Both the position numbers and the translations under genes were made by a program. A stretch of DNA of 64,000 nt. Origin: Pseudomonas sp. UBA4617 (GTDB lineage: Bacteria > Pseudomonadota > Gammaproteobacteria > Pseudomonadales > Pseudomonadaceae). The notes beneath the pieces were generated by a model, which ran no database searches, had not been told where the DNA came from, and worked only from the letters and a program-made list of their open reading frames with translations. Numbering within the stretch: position 1 is the stretch's first letter; each line of letters begins with the position of its first letter. The stretch is taken from NCBI RefSeq assembly GCF_002386445.1, contig NZ_DGIR01000010.1:406-64405 (forward strand), in the 5' to 3' direction. This document shows positions 8,013-15,743 of this stretch, piece after piece.

Positions 8013-8441
8013 TCAGGTGCGTTCGTCGGGTTTCGGACGAGCGTGCAGCTCCGCCAGCTCGCGTTCCAGTTCGACCTGGCGGCTAACGTCTTTCTGGATC
8101 CCGATGAAGTAGGTGCGTTGTTCGGCATCGTGCCTGACCGGGGTGATCGACAGCTCGTTCCAGAAAGCGCTGCCATCCTTGCGATAGTTGCGCAGCACTT
8201 CGCGGCACGGGCGGCCTTCGGCCAGCGCCTTGCGAATGCGCGCACGGCCAAGCTGGTCACGGTCGCTGGCCTGCAGGAAGCGACAATCCTGATAGAGGAT
8301 CTCGTCACGGCTATAGCCGGTCAGGCGTTCGAAGGCGGCATTCACATAAATCAGGATGGTGTCGTCGCCTTCCTGTTCGGCGACCACGATCCCGTCGTTG
8401 GATGCGTCGACCATGGATTGCAGCAATTGGGCGTTGATCAT
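8013..8441 (-). CDS. Short LOV blue-light photoreceptor (PpSB1-LOV type)
   Basis: A 142-residue PAS/LOV protein with no effector domain. Residues 15-120 form the LOV core; the flavin-adduct Cys53 is in QDCRFLQ (the usual motif is NCRFLQ, and the Asp form is that of PpSB1-LOV). FMN-contacting Asn and Gln residues are in YVNAAFE, RNYRKDGSAFWNE and FIGIQKD. A C-terminal J-alpha-like coiled-coil helix (VSRQVELERELAELHARPK) supports dimerisation. As I recall it, the KT2440 protein is nearly identical and recovers very slowly in the dark. Adjacent genes (PplR3-like regulator, flavodoxin) support a role in light-dependent transcription. Confidence 0.95.
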   Translation of the reverse strand: MINAQLLQSMVDASNDGIVVAEQEGDDTILIYVNAAFERLTGYSRDEILYQDCRFLQASDRDQLGRARIRKALAEGRPCREVLRNYRKDGSAFWNELSITPVRHDAEQRTYFIGIQKDVSRQVELERELAELHARPKPDERT

Positions 8442-8557
8442 GTTCGGGCCATTGAACGAAGAAGGGCTGAAGATGGCGACTTTGATAGAGGGGGCCTTTT
8501 GCCAGCGCTGGGTGGTAGTATCCTACGATTTCACTCAGTTTCGGAATCCTCTACTTG

Positions 8558-9013
8558 ATGAAAGTCGCCATTATTTCCGGATCGGTCTACGGCACCGCCG
8601 AAGAAGTCGCCCGTCACGCTGAAACGCTGCTCAAGGCAGCGGGCCTGGAAGCCTGGCATGCGGCGCGCGCCACCTTGCAGGACCTTGAAGGTTTTGCCCC
8701 TGATGCCCTGCTGGCCGTCACCTCTACCACCGGCATGGGCGAGCTGCCGGACAGCCTCATGCCGCTGTACAGCAGTATCCGCGATACGCTGCCTGCGGCC
8801 TGGCGTGGCCTGCCGGGCGCGGTGATCGGGCTGGGCGATTCCAGCTATGGCGACACCTACTGCGGTGGGGGCGAGCAACTGCGCGAGCTGTTTGCCGAAC
8901 TGGGCGTGCGGGAAGTGCAGCCGATGCTGCGCCTGGATGCCAGTGAGACGGTAACCCCGGAAGCAGATGCCGAGCCTTGGCTGGTCGAGTTGGCTGCAGC
9001 ATTGAAAGCCTGA
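8558..9013 (+). CDS. Flavodoxin (MioC-like)
   Basis: A 151-residue flavodoxin. The FMN phosphate loop is GSVYGTAEEVA (about 9-19), and the later flavin loops are STTGMGELPDS and GDSSYGDTYCGGGEQL, typical of the MioC/short flavodoxin group. ATG 8558 is used; a TTG one codon upstream is less likely. It is divergent from the LOV gene with a 116-base gap. Probably an electron carrier; whether it serves the light module or the LOV protein is unknown. A REP-type terminator hairpin follows at 9034-9065. Confidence 0.9.
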   Translation: MKVAIISGSVYGTAEEVARHAETLLKAAGLEAWHAARATLQDLEGFAPDALLAVTSTTGMGELPDSLMPLYSSIRDTLPAAWRGLPGAVIGLGDSSYGDTYCGGGEQLRELFAELGVREVQPMLRLDASETVTPEADAEPWLVELAAALKA

Positions 9014-9033
9014 CGAGCTGTGTCGCCAGCACC

Positions 9034-9065
9034 GGCCTTTTCGCGGTTCAACCCGCGAAAAGGCC
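9034..9065. terminator. Perfect 13-bp hairpin between convergent genes
   Basis: GGCCTTTTCGCGG (9034-9046) pairs with CCGCGAAAAGGCC (9053-9065) across a 6-base loop. It sits between the convergent flavodoxin and LysR stop codons and includes the REP core, so it probably serves both as a REP and as a bidirectional transcript end. Confidence 0.7.
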
Positions 9066-9077
9066 AGCAAGGGCCAC

Positions 9078-9974
9078 TCATGCCTTGCTGTCGGGCACTG
9101 ACCGCTCGCTCACCAACGCCAACCAGGCCTGCGCGGCTCGTGACAGATACGCCCCGCGCCGCCAGATGAAGGCGATGTCCCAACGCAGGTCCTCCGGCGA
9201 GCGCAGCGGCAAACGCACTACCCCGGGGCGTTCCAGTGCCCTTGCCACCACACGGGGCAGCAACACCACGCCCTGGCCCGCCGCCACCAGCGCCGCGAGA
9301 AAGTCGGCCTGGCCACTGCGCCCGCCTTCCTTCGGGGTAAAGCCTTTCTGCTGGCATGCCTTCAGTAGCCGGTCATTGAGCACGAAGCTGCGCTGGTAAA
9401 GCAGAAACGGGGTATCGGCCAGCTGCTGCAGATCCACCCCGTCCTGGCCCGCCAGCCTGTGGCCGGCCGGTAACAGGGCATCCAGTGGCTCGTTGCAGAA
9501 TGGCTGATAGGCGAAAGCTTCGTCAGTGGGTGTCAGGCTGCCGCCCAGCTCCAGTTCGCCACTTCTTACTGCCTGTTCTACGCTGCGGCTGCCACCTTCG
9601 AGCAATTGCACGGTAATGTTCGGGTGGCGCCGCCGGTACTCGGCGAACAACCCGGCGAACAGCGCGTCGCTGCCCAGCATCGGCAAACCCAGACGCAACT
9701 CGCCGCGGCCCATCTGGCTGAGGTCGTCCAGTTCACTCAGCAGCGCCTGGCGCTGGCGCAGCAGGGCTTCGCCACGCTCCAGCACGATGCGCCCGGCCGC
9801 GGTCAGGTGCAGCTGTGAAGCCTGGCGTTCCAGTAGCGGCTGGCCCACATCTTGCTCCAGCTGGGCGACCTGTTTGCTCACGGCCGACTGGCTGACGTGC
9901 AGGGTTTGTGCCGCCTGGGTGAAGCCACCGCGGTGAACCACTTCGATAAAGCTGCGCAGTTGTTTGAATTCCAT
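9078..9974 (-). CDS. LysR-family regulator, divergent from lrgAB
   Basis: A 298-residue LysR-type regulator: winged helix-turn-helix in residues 1-60 (FIEVVHRGGFTQAAQTLHVSQSAVSKQVAQLE) and a substrate-binding domain from about 90 onward. Start ATG 9974 gives the usual MEFKQLRSF opening. It diverges from the lrgA-lrgB pair with a 96-base gap that holds a dyad T-N11-A site, so it very likely controls lrgAB and itself. This arrangement resembles cidR-cidAB, where the inducer is an overflow metabolite such as acetate; the inducer here is not known. Confidence 0.9.
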   Translation of the reverse strand: MEFKQLRSFIEVVHRGGFTQAAQTLHVSQSAVSKQVAQLEQDVGQPLLERQASQLHLTAAGRIVLERGEALLRQRQALLSELDDLSQMGRGELRLGLPMLGSDALFAGLFAEYRRRHPNITVQLLEGGSRSVEQAVRSGELELGGSLTPTDEAFAYQPFCNEPLDALLPAGHRLAGQDGVDLQQLADTPFLLYQRSFVLNDRLLKACQQKGFTPKEGGRSGQADFLAALVAAGQGVVLLPRVVARALERPGVVRLPLRSPEDLRWDIAFIWRRGAYLSRAAQAWLALVSERSVPDSKA

Positions 9975-9981
9975 GAGTGCA

Positions 9982-9996
9982 ATTCCATTCTGGAAT
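9982..9996. promoter_or_regulatory. Dyad LysR-type operator
   Basis: ATTCCA-TTC-TGGAAT is a perfect inverted repeat and contains a T-N11-A box (9983-9995). It lies 8 bases upstream of the LysR start codon and 75 bases upstream of lrgA, the expected place for autoregulation and activation of the divergent operon. Confidence 0.6.
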
Positions 9997-10070
9997 GGTG
10001 TGCAGTCTAACAATTCGCTTCTGGCCTAGGCAGCCGAAACTTAAAATGAGGGCCTGTTCGAGGAACCCCC

Positions 10071-10457
10071 ATGAAACCCGCGTTACTGAAAAAAGCCCTG
10101 CGCCTGCTGGCCGAGCTGGCAACCCTCTGTGCCCTGTTCCTGCTTGGCGGTCAGCTTGCTGTCTGGCTGGGCTGGCCGATTCCGGGTGGGGTGATGGGCT
10201 TGGCCATGCTGCTGTTGCTGTTCGCTGCAGGTGTGCTCAAGCCGGCCATGCTGCAACTGGGGGCAGGCTGGCTGATGGCCGAGATGCTGCTGTTCTTCAT
10301 TCCGGCGTTGATGAGCCTGCTCGATTATGGCGCCCTGATCCGTGACGAAGGCTGGCGCATCTTGTTGGTGATTGCCGTGAGCACCTTGATGGTGATGGTG
10401 GTGACCGCATTGACCGTTGAACTGGTGTGTCGCTGGAGCTTGCGCCATGAGCCTTGA
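10071..10457 (+). CDS. lrgA: CidA/LrgA-family holin-like membrane protein
   Basis: A 128-residue membrane protein with about four transmembrane helices and the family segment IPGGVMGLAMLLLLF near residue 40. CidA/LrgA proteins resemble phage holins and act with LrgB in murein-hydrolase control or export of small carboxylates. AGGAAC stands 5-6 bases before the ATG. Its last 11 bases overlap the start of lrgB, which indicates coupling. Divergent LysR gene upstream. Confidence 0.9.
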   Translation: MKPALLKKALRLLAELATLCALFLLGGQLAVWLGWPIPGGVMGLAMLLLLFAAGVLKPAMLQLGAGWLMAEMLLFFIPALMSLLDYGALIRDEGWRILLVIAVSTLMVMVVTALTVELVCRWSLRHEP

Positions 10458-11133
10458 ACCGATGCCGCTGTTCTGGCTCGCCCTGACGCTGCTGGCCTAT
10501 CTGGGCAGCCGCTGGTTGTACCGACGCAGTGGGCGCTACCTGCTGTCGCCGCTGATCCTGGTGCCGGTCTTGTTGCTGGCGGTGGCAGTACCGCTGCACA
10601 CCGCCTATGCCGAGTACGCCCGCAATACCCACTGGCTGATGAGTGTGCTCGGCCCGGTGACCGTGGCATTCGCGGTGCCGATCTGGCAGCAGCGGGCCAT
10701 GCTCGCACGCCATTGGCCGGCGCTGATGGTGGGCATGGTGGCCGGCAGCAGTGCCTCGATTGCCAGTTCCTGGGGGCTGGCCCATCTGTTCGCATTGGAC
10801 AGTGCGACCAGCCTGTCGCTGGTGCCACGTTCGATCACTACCCCCTTTGCCATGCCGCTGGCGCATGACCTGGGGGGTGTACCGGAGCTGACTGCGGTAT
10901 TCGTGATGTTCACCGGGGTACTTGGGGCCATGTTCGGCGGCGTGCTGCTGCGCTGGCTGCCGTTGCGTACGCCGCTGGCACGCGGTGCGCTGTTTGGCGT
11001 CGGTGCCCATGGCGCGGGGGTCAGCCGGGCACAGGAGGTGGGCCGCGAGGAAGGATCGGTGGCGGGCCTGGTGATGGTCCTGACCGGGCTGCTGAACCTG
11101 TTCGCGGCACCGCTGCTGACCATGCTGCTCTGA
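10447..11133 (+). CDS. lrgB: LrgB/CidB-family membrane protein
   Basis: A 228-residue protein with six or more transmembrane helices and LrgB family stretches: FAVPIWQQRAML, SITTPFAMPLAHDLGG and FGVGAHGAGVSRAQEVG near the C-terminus. Start ATG 10447 lies inside lrgA. It works with LrgA at the inner membrane as an antiholin-like or overflow-metabolite transport partner. The family members in plants export glycolate and glycerate, so a transport role is also possible here. Confidence 0.9.
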   Translation: MSLEPMPLFWLALTLLAYLGSRWLYRRSGRYLLSPLILVPVLLLAVAVPLHTAYAEYARNTHWLMSVLGPVTVAFAVPIWQQRAMLARHWPALMVGMVAGSSASIASSWGLAHLFALDSATSLSLVPRSITTPFAMPLAHDLGGVPELTAVFVMFTGVLGAMFGGVLLRWLPLRTPLARGALFGVGAHGAGVSRAQEVGREEGSVAGLVMVLTGLLNLFAAPLLTMLL

Positions 11134-11309
11134 CCGTTCGTGCCACTGACTCGCTCAGTCATCAAGCTGGCTGGCAACGCAAGTTCAAGGCCCCGGGCTG
11201 CTGGCTAGACTCAGCCTCGACTCAGAGAGCACATGTAAGTGCCGAGGTGACATGCAATGAGCGCAGCCTTGCCCTGTTCAACCAATACCACTTCACCGGG
11301 ACCCTGCTG

Positions 11310-12215
11310 ATGCCTCTGGCCGAAATTCCATTGTGCGTCTGGCGTACCCGTGGACAGAATTTCAACTTCCGGGGCCAGAGCATCCGTTACTGGATTGCAG
11401 GGCAAGGAGAGCCCCTGCTGCTGTTGCACGGTTTTCCCACGGCCAGCTGGGATTGGCACTACCTGTGGGGGCCTTTGGCCCAGCGCTTCCGGGTAATCGC
11501 CTGCGACATGCTCGGCTTTGGCGATTCCGCCAAACCGGTCGATCATGCCTACAGTCTGATGGAGCAGGCCGATCTGCAGCAGGCCTTGCTCGCCGAACTG
11601 CAGGTCGGGCAGCCGGTGCACCTGCTGGCCCACGACTACGGTGGCAGCGTGGCCCAGGAACTGCTGGCGCGGCATCACGAACAGCGCGCCAGCATCGGCA
11701 GCTGCGTGTTCCTCAACAGCGGGTTGTTTCCGGAAAGTTGTCGCTTGCTGCTGATCCAGAAACTGCTGCTCAGCCGTGTGGGCTGGCTGATAGGGCGCTC
11801 GTTCGGGCGCGACGACCTGGTGCGCAACGTGACCCAGGTCTACGGGCCTTGCACCCATCCCAGTGAAAGCGCACTGGATGACCTCTGGAGCCTGATCACC
11901 GCCAACAACGGCACCCGCGTGTTGCACAAGCTGGTTGGCTACATGCCGGAGCGCAGGCTGCACCGTGACCGCTGGGTTGGCGCCATGCAGCGTGAAGGCG
12001 TGCCGTTGCGCCTGATCAACGGCATGGTCGACCCGCTGTCGGGTGCGCACATGGTCGAGCGCTACCTGCAACTGGTGCCGGCACCGGACACGGTACAACT
12101 GCAAGGTATCGGCCACTATCCGCATACCGAAGCGCCGGTTCAGGTATTACGCCATTACCTGGCCTTTCGCGAGCGGCCGCTGAGCTATCTGCCACAGAAG
12201 ATGGCGTGGTCCTGA
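11310..12215 (+). CDS. Alpha/beta hydrolase with Asp nucleophile (epoxide hydrolase / haloalkane dehalogenase-like)
   Basis: A 301-residue alpha/beta hydrolase. The oxyanion motif HGFPTASWDW is at 40-49, and the nucleophile is Asp109 in AHDYGGS rather than serine, the pattern of epoxide hydrolases and haloalkane dehalogenases. The acid is probably the Asp of NGMVDPLSG and the base His is in GIGHYPHTEAP. Start ATG 11310 matches the usual N-terminus (WRTRGQNFNFRGQSIRYW), though the ribosome site is weak; GTG 11247 is the alternative. The short-chain dehydrogenase gene follows 120 bases downstream on the same strand. Substrate unknown. Confidence 0.82.
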   Translation: MPLAEIPLCVWRTRGQNFNFRGQSIRYWIAGQGEPLLLLHGFPTASWDWHYLWGPLAQRFRVIACDMLGFGDSAKPVDHAYSLMEQADLQQALLAELQVGQPVHLLAHDYGGSVAQELLARHHEQRASIGSCVFLNSGLFPESCRLLLIQKLLLSRVGWLIGRSFGRDDLVRNVTQVYGPCTHPSESALDDLWSLITANNGTRVLHKLVGYMPERRLHRDRWVGAMQREGVPLRLINGMVDPLSGAHMVERYLQLVPAPDTVQLQGIGHYPHTEAPVQVLRHYLAFRERPLSYLPQKMAWS

Positions 12216-12335
12216 CCAGGCTTGCCGACCATCGCGTTGTGTTATTGCCAGGCATTCAGCCAGCAGGCGCTTGATTGTCCATTCGCCTTCGACGGCAGAC
12301 ACTCGGCAGACCTGAACCTGCCTGGAGCCCTGTAC

Positions 12336-13250
12336 ATGAGCGAGCCTGTCCGTCTGCAAGATCGCGTGGTGATCGTCACCGGAGCCGGCGGTGGCCTGGG
12401 CCGTGCCCATGCGTTGCTGTTCGCTGCGCGTGGCGCCCGGGTGGTGGTCAACGACCTCGGTGGCTCCACCCATGGCGAGGGTGCCAGCGCTTCGGCCGCT
12501 GACCGGGTTGTCGAGGAGATTCGCGCCGCAGGTGGCAACGCCATCGCCAGCCATGATTCGGTCAGCCATGGCGCGCGCATCGTCGAACAGGCCCTGGACA
12601 GCTTCGGCCGGGTCGATGTGCTGGTGAACAACGCCGGCATCCTGCGTGACAAGAGCTTCCACAAGATGGAGGACAGCGACTGGGAGCAGGTCTACCGGGT
12701 ACATGTCGAAGGGGCCTACAAGGTCACCCGCGCCGCCTGGCCGCACCTGCGCGAGCGGAACTGGGGGCGGGTAATTTTCACCGCATCCACGTCGGGCATC
12801 TACGGTAACTTTGGCCAGGCCAACTACGGCATGGCCAAGTTGGGCCTGTATGGCTTGACCCGCACCCTGGCGATCGAGGGGCGCAAGCATGGCATCCTGG
12901 TCAACGCCATCGCCCCGACCGGCGGGACACGCATGACCGAAGGGCTGATCCCGCCCCAGGTGTTCGAGCGGCTCAAGCCCGAACTGGTCAGCCCGCTGGT
13001 GGTGTACCTGGGCAGCGAGCAGTGCGAGGCCAGCGGGGAGCTGTTCGAAGTGGGCGGCGGCTGGGTGGGCAAGGTGCGTTGGGAGCGTAGCCTGGGCGTG
13101 GGTTTCGATCCGCGTGAGGGCTTTACCCCAGAGCAGGTGGCTGAGAACTGGGCGCGCATCGATGACTTCGAAGGGGCGGTGCACCCGCAGGACAGCCTGC
13201 AGGCCTTGCAGCAGATGATGGCGAACCTGCAGAAGTACCCGTTGGGCTGA
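12336..13250 (+). CDS. Short-chain dehydrogenase (multifunctional-protein-type 3-hydroxyacyl-CoA dehydrogenase-like)
   Basis: A 304-residue SDR. The cofactor motif TGAGGGLGRAHA is at 15-26, VVNDLGGSTHGEG is the peroxisomal multifunctional-enzyme type insert, NNAG follows, and the catalytic Ser-Tyr-Lys are in ASTSGIYGNFGQANYGMAK. The C-terminal 60 residues (GFTPEQVAENWARIDDF) also match the D-3-hydroxyacyl-CoA dehydrogenase half of such proteins. CTGGAG at 12322-12327 precedes ATG 12336. It probably oxidises a hydroxyacyl-CoA; the partner hydratase is not in the window. Confidence 0.87.
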   Translation: MSEPVRLQDRVVIVTGAGGGLGRAHALLFAARGARVVVNDLGGSTHGEGASASAADRVVEEIRAAGGNAIASHDSVSHGARIVEQALDSFGRVDVLVNNAGILRDKSFHKMEDSDWEQVYRVHVEGAYKVTRAAWPHLRERNWGRVIFTASTSGIYGNFGQANYGMAKLGLYGLTRTLAIEGRKHGILVNAIAPTGGTRMTEGLIPPQVFERLKPELVSPLVVYLGSEQCEASGELFEVGGGWVGKVRWERSLGVGFDPREGFTPEQVAENWARIDDFEGAVHPQDSLQALQQMMANLQKYPLG

Positions 13251-13273
13251 AACCTTTGCCGCACAGGCGAAGA

Positions 13274-13292
13274 TTATCTGCAGTGCAGATAA
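13274..13292. repeat. Perfect 9-bp-arm palindrome
   Basis: TTATCTGCA and TGCAGATAA are separated by one base. It lies 24 bases after the dehydrogenase stop and directly beside the terminator for the minus strand. It may be an operator or the 3' end of the dehydrogenase transcript. Confidence 0.5.
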
Positions 13293-13319
13293 AAAAGGCC
13301 GCTGCAAACCGCAGCGGCC
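13291..13319 (-). terminator. Rho-independent terminator on the minus strand
   Basis: GGCCGCTGC and GCAGCGGCC (13297-13305 and 13311-13319) form a perfect 9-bp stem with loop AAACC, and on the minus strand six T follow (13291-13296). It is a typical terminator for hmgR or for a short transcript starting between 13320 and 13467. Confidence 0.85.
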
Positions 13320-13467
13320 AATCGAGACGTCAGATCAAGGAGCTTCAAAATCTACGTCGGTGAACCTCGCAGGCCTGAAAGGCGGGGGGGAGCCCTTCAT
13401 GCCGGCCAGTGAGTTAAGAATAAGCGCTTGATCCTGTAGGAAAAATAGCGGCTTATGACATTCACCT

Positions 13468-14271
13468 TTACGCCTCGGGCAATAGTGCCGCAGGTGTATA
13501 GCCCATCCGCCAGCTGGTTTCCCGTGCTGCCGCCAGCAGCCGTCGCGCCGCCGGGCCATGCTCGTCGGCGTGGAAGATCGATGTTGGCCCGACCACGGTC
13601 ATCACCGCAGCGATCTGCCCCATGGCATTGAACACCGGAGCCGACAGCGCATCCACGCCGGGCATCAGCAGCCCGTGAACATGGTGCAGGCCACGTTCAC
13701 GGATGCCGGCCAGTACTGCCTGGTAATCGGCAGCACTGTGCTGCAGGGCCGCCAGTTCCCGGTCACGCAACTCCACGGTCTCGCGTTCGGGCAGGTAGGC
13801 GGCGAACACCAGCCCGGTGGATGAACTGAGCAGCGGCAGTACCGAACCGATCTGGGTGACCACGGTGACTGCGCGGACTGCCGGCTCGATGCTGACCACA
13901 GTCGCGCCCTGGTTACCCCAGACGGCAATGAAGCAGCTCTCGTTCAGTTCATCGCGCAGCTGCGACAACGGCAGCGCAGCGATTTTCAGCACATCGATGC
14001 TGCCCAGCGCCGCCAACCCTACCCGCAGGGCCTCGCGCCCCAGGCCGTAATGGTTGGTGGCGGCGTCCTGTTCGGCAAAGCCGCTGGCGATCAACGCCTG
14101 CAAATAACGGTGCACCTTGCTCGCCGGCATCTGCACATGCTCAGCCAGGCGCGACAGCGAGGTGGAGGGGGAAAGTTCCGCAAGGGCCTTGAGGATATCG
14201 GTGCCAACCTCTGCCGAGCGGACTTTCTGCTTGCCGTTGTCGGCGGGGGAGCTGGCTTTGGTCATGGACAT
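13468..14271 (-). CDS. hmgR: IclR-family repressor HmgR
   Basis: A 267-residue IclR regulator: winged helix-turn-helix at about 20-85 (LSRLAEHVQMPASKVHRYLQAL) and a ligand-binding IclR domain from about 90 to 260. It is divergent from hmgABC with a 168-base gap. From work in P. putida U, HmgR represses hmgABC by binding a 17-bp palindrome and is released by homogentisate. A palindrome of exactly that length is present at 14328-14344. Two in-frame ATGs (14271, 14265) are possible starts. Confidence 0.93.
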   Translation of the reverse strand: MSMTKASSPADNGKQKVRSAEVGTDILKALAELSPSTSLSRLAEHVQMPASKVHRYLQALIASGFAEQDAATNHYGLGREALRVGLAALGSIDVLKIAALPLSQLRDELNESCFIAVWGNQGATVVSIEPAVRAVTVVTQIGSVLPLLSSSTGLVFAAYLPERETVELRDRELAALQHSAADYQAVLAGIRERGLHHVHGLLMPGVDALSAPVFNAMGQIAAVMTVVGPTSIFHADEHGPAARRLLAAARETSWRMGYTPAALLPEA

Positions 14272-14327
14272 CTGTTTCCGGAATTTTCGCGTCGCGCCTT
14301 TATAGCTTGACGCATTGCCCGGAGCAA

Positions 14328-14353
14328 ATTACGTTATTCGTAATCTGATTACG
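14328..14353. promoter_or_regulatory. HmgR operator (17-bp palindrome plus a third half-site)
   Basis: ATTACG-TTATT-CGTAAT at 14328-14344 is a perfect inverted repeat of 17 bases, followed after CTG by another ATTACG (14348-14353). It lies about 57 bases from the hmgR start and 96 bases from hmgA, the position expected for repression of the hmgABC promoter. Confidence 0.85.
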
Positions 14354-14439
14354 ATAAAAACAACGCAGACGCGCTGCCAACCCGATCGGGATCGGTAGCC
14401 AGCTGCCAGCAACGGCTCGGCCAGAGCCCGGAGGCATCG

Positions 14440-15741
14440 ATGAATCGCGATACGACACCCGACCTTCACTACCTCAGCGGCTTTGGCAACGAATTTGCCA
14501 GCGAAGCCCTGCCGGGTGCCCTGCCGGTCGGGCAGAACTCGCCGCAAAAGGCGCCGTACGGGCTGTATGCCGAGCTGCTCTCGGGCACGGCGTTCACCAT
14601 GGCCCGCAGCGAGCTGCGCCGTACCTGGCTGTATCGTATTCGCCCGTCCGCGCTGCACCCACGTTTCGAGCGTCTGGCGCGCCAGCCACTGACCGCCCCG
14701 CTGGGCGCCATTACCCCAAACCGCCTGCGCTGGAGCCCCCAGCCGATCCCCAGCGAACCGACCGACTTCGTCGAAGGCTGGCTACCCATGGTGGCCAATT
14801 CGGCAGCAGACAAACCGGCTGGCGTCAGCATCTACATCTACCGCGCCAACCGTTCGATGGAACGGGTGTTCTTCAACGCCGACGGTGAGCTGCTGCTGGT
14901 GCCGGAACAAGGCCGCCTGCGCATCGCCACCGAGCTGGGGGTCATGCAGGTTGAGCCGCTGGAAATCGCAGTGATCCCGCGCGGCATGAAGTTCCGCGTC
15001 GAGCTGCTCGACGGCCAGGCGCGTGGCTACATTGCCGAAAACCACGGCGCACCGCTGCGTCTCCCCGACCTGGGCCCGATCGGCAGCAACGGCCTGGCCA
15101 ACCCGCGTGACTTCCTCACCCCGGTGGCGCATTACGAGGAGGCCGCAGGCCCGGTGCAGCTGGTGCAGAAGTTCCTTGGCGAACACTGGGCCTGCGAATT
15201 GCAGCACTCGCCGCTGGACGTGGTCGCCTGGCACGGCAGCAACGTACCGTACAAGTACGACCTGCGGCGCTTCAACACCATCGGCACGGTCAGCTTCGAC
15301 CACCCGGACCCGTCGATCTTCACGGTATTGACTTCGCCGACCAGTGTGCATGGCATGGCCAACATGGACTTCGTGATCTTCCCGCCTCGCTGGATGGTGG
15401 CCGAGAACACCTTCCGTCCACCATGGTTCCACCGCAACCTGATGAACGAGTTCATGGGCCTGATCAACGGTGCCTACGACGCCAAGGCCGAAGGTTTCCT
15501 GCCCGGCGGTGCCTCGCTGCACGGCGTTATGAGCGCACACGGTCCCGATGCCGAAACCTGCGAGAAGGCCATTGCCGCCGACCTGGCGCCGCACAAGATC
15601 GACAACACCATGGCCTTCATGTTCGAGACCAGCCAGGTGCTGCGCCCGAGCCAGCAGGCCCTCGAATGCCCGCAATTGCAGGCCGACTACGATAGTTGCT
15701 GGGCCACCTTGCCGAGCACCTTCAACCCGAACCGGAGATAA
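14440..15741 (+). CDS. hmgA: Homogentisate 1,2-dioxygenase
   Basis: A 433-residue non-haem iron enzyme that opens the ring of homogentisate to maleylacetoacetate in phenylalanine and tyrosine breakdown. The start LHYLSGFGNEFASEALPGALP and the C-terminal HGVMSAHGPDAETCEKA and NTMAFMFETSQ are hallmark regions; iron ligands of the family fall in the FPPRWMVAENTFRPPWFHRN stretch. GGAGG at 14430-14434 precedes ATG 14440. First gene of hmgABC; hmgB follows after 2 bases. Loss of this enzyme gives brown pigment from homogentisate. Confidence 0.97.
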   Translation: MNRDTTPDLHYLSGFGNEFASEALPGALPVGQNSPQKAPYGLYAELLSGTAFTMARSELRRTWLYRIRPSALHPRFERLARQPLTAPLGAITPNRLRWSPQPIPSEPTDFVEGWLPMVANSAADKPAGVSIYIYRANRSMERVFFNADGELLLVPEQGRLRIATELGVMQVEPLEIAVIPRGMKFRVELLDGQARGYIAENHGAPLRLPDLGPIGSNGLANPRDFLTPVAHYEEAAGPVQLVQKFLGEHWACELQHSPLDVVAWHGSNVPYKYDLRRFNTIGTVSFDHPDPSIFTVLTSPTSVHGMANMDFVIFPPRWMVAENTFRPPWFHRNLMNEFMGLINGAYDAKAEGFLPGGASLHGVMSAHGPDAETCEKAIAADLAPHKIDNTMAFMFETSQVLRPSQQALECPQLQADYDSCWATLPSTFNPNRR

Positions 15742-15743
15742 CC

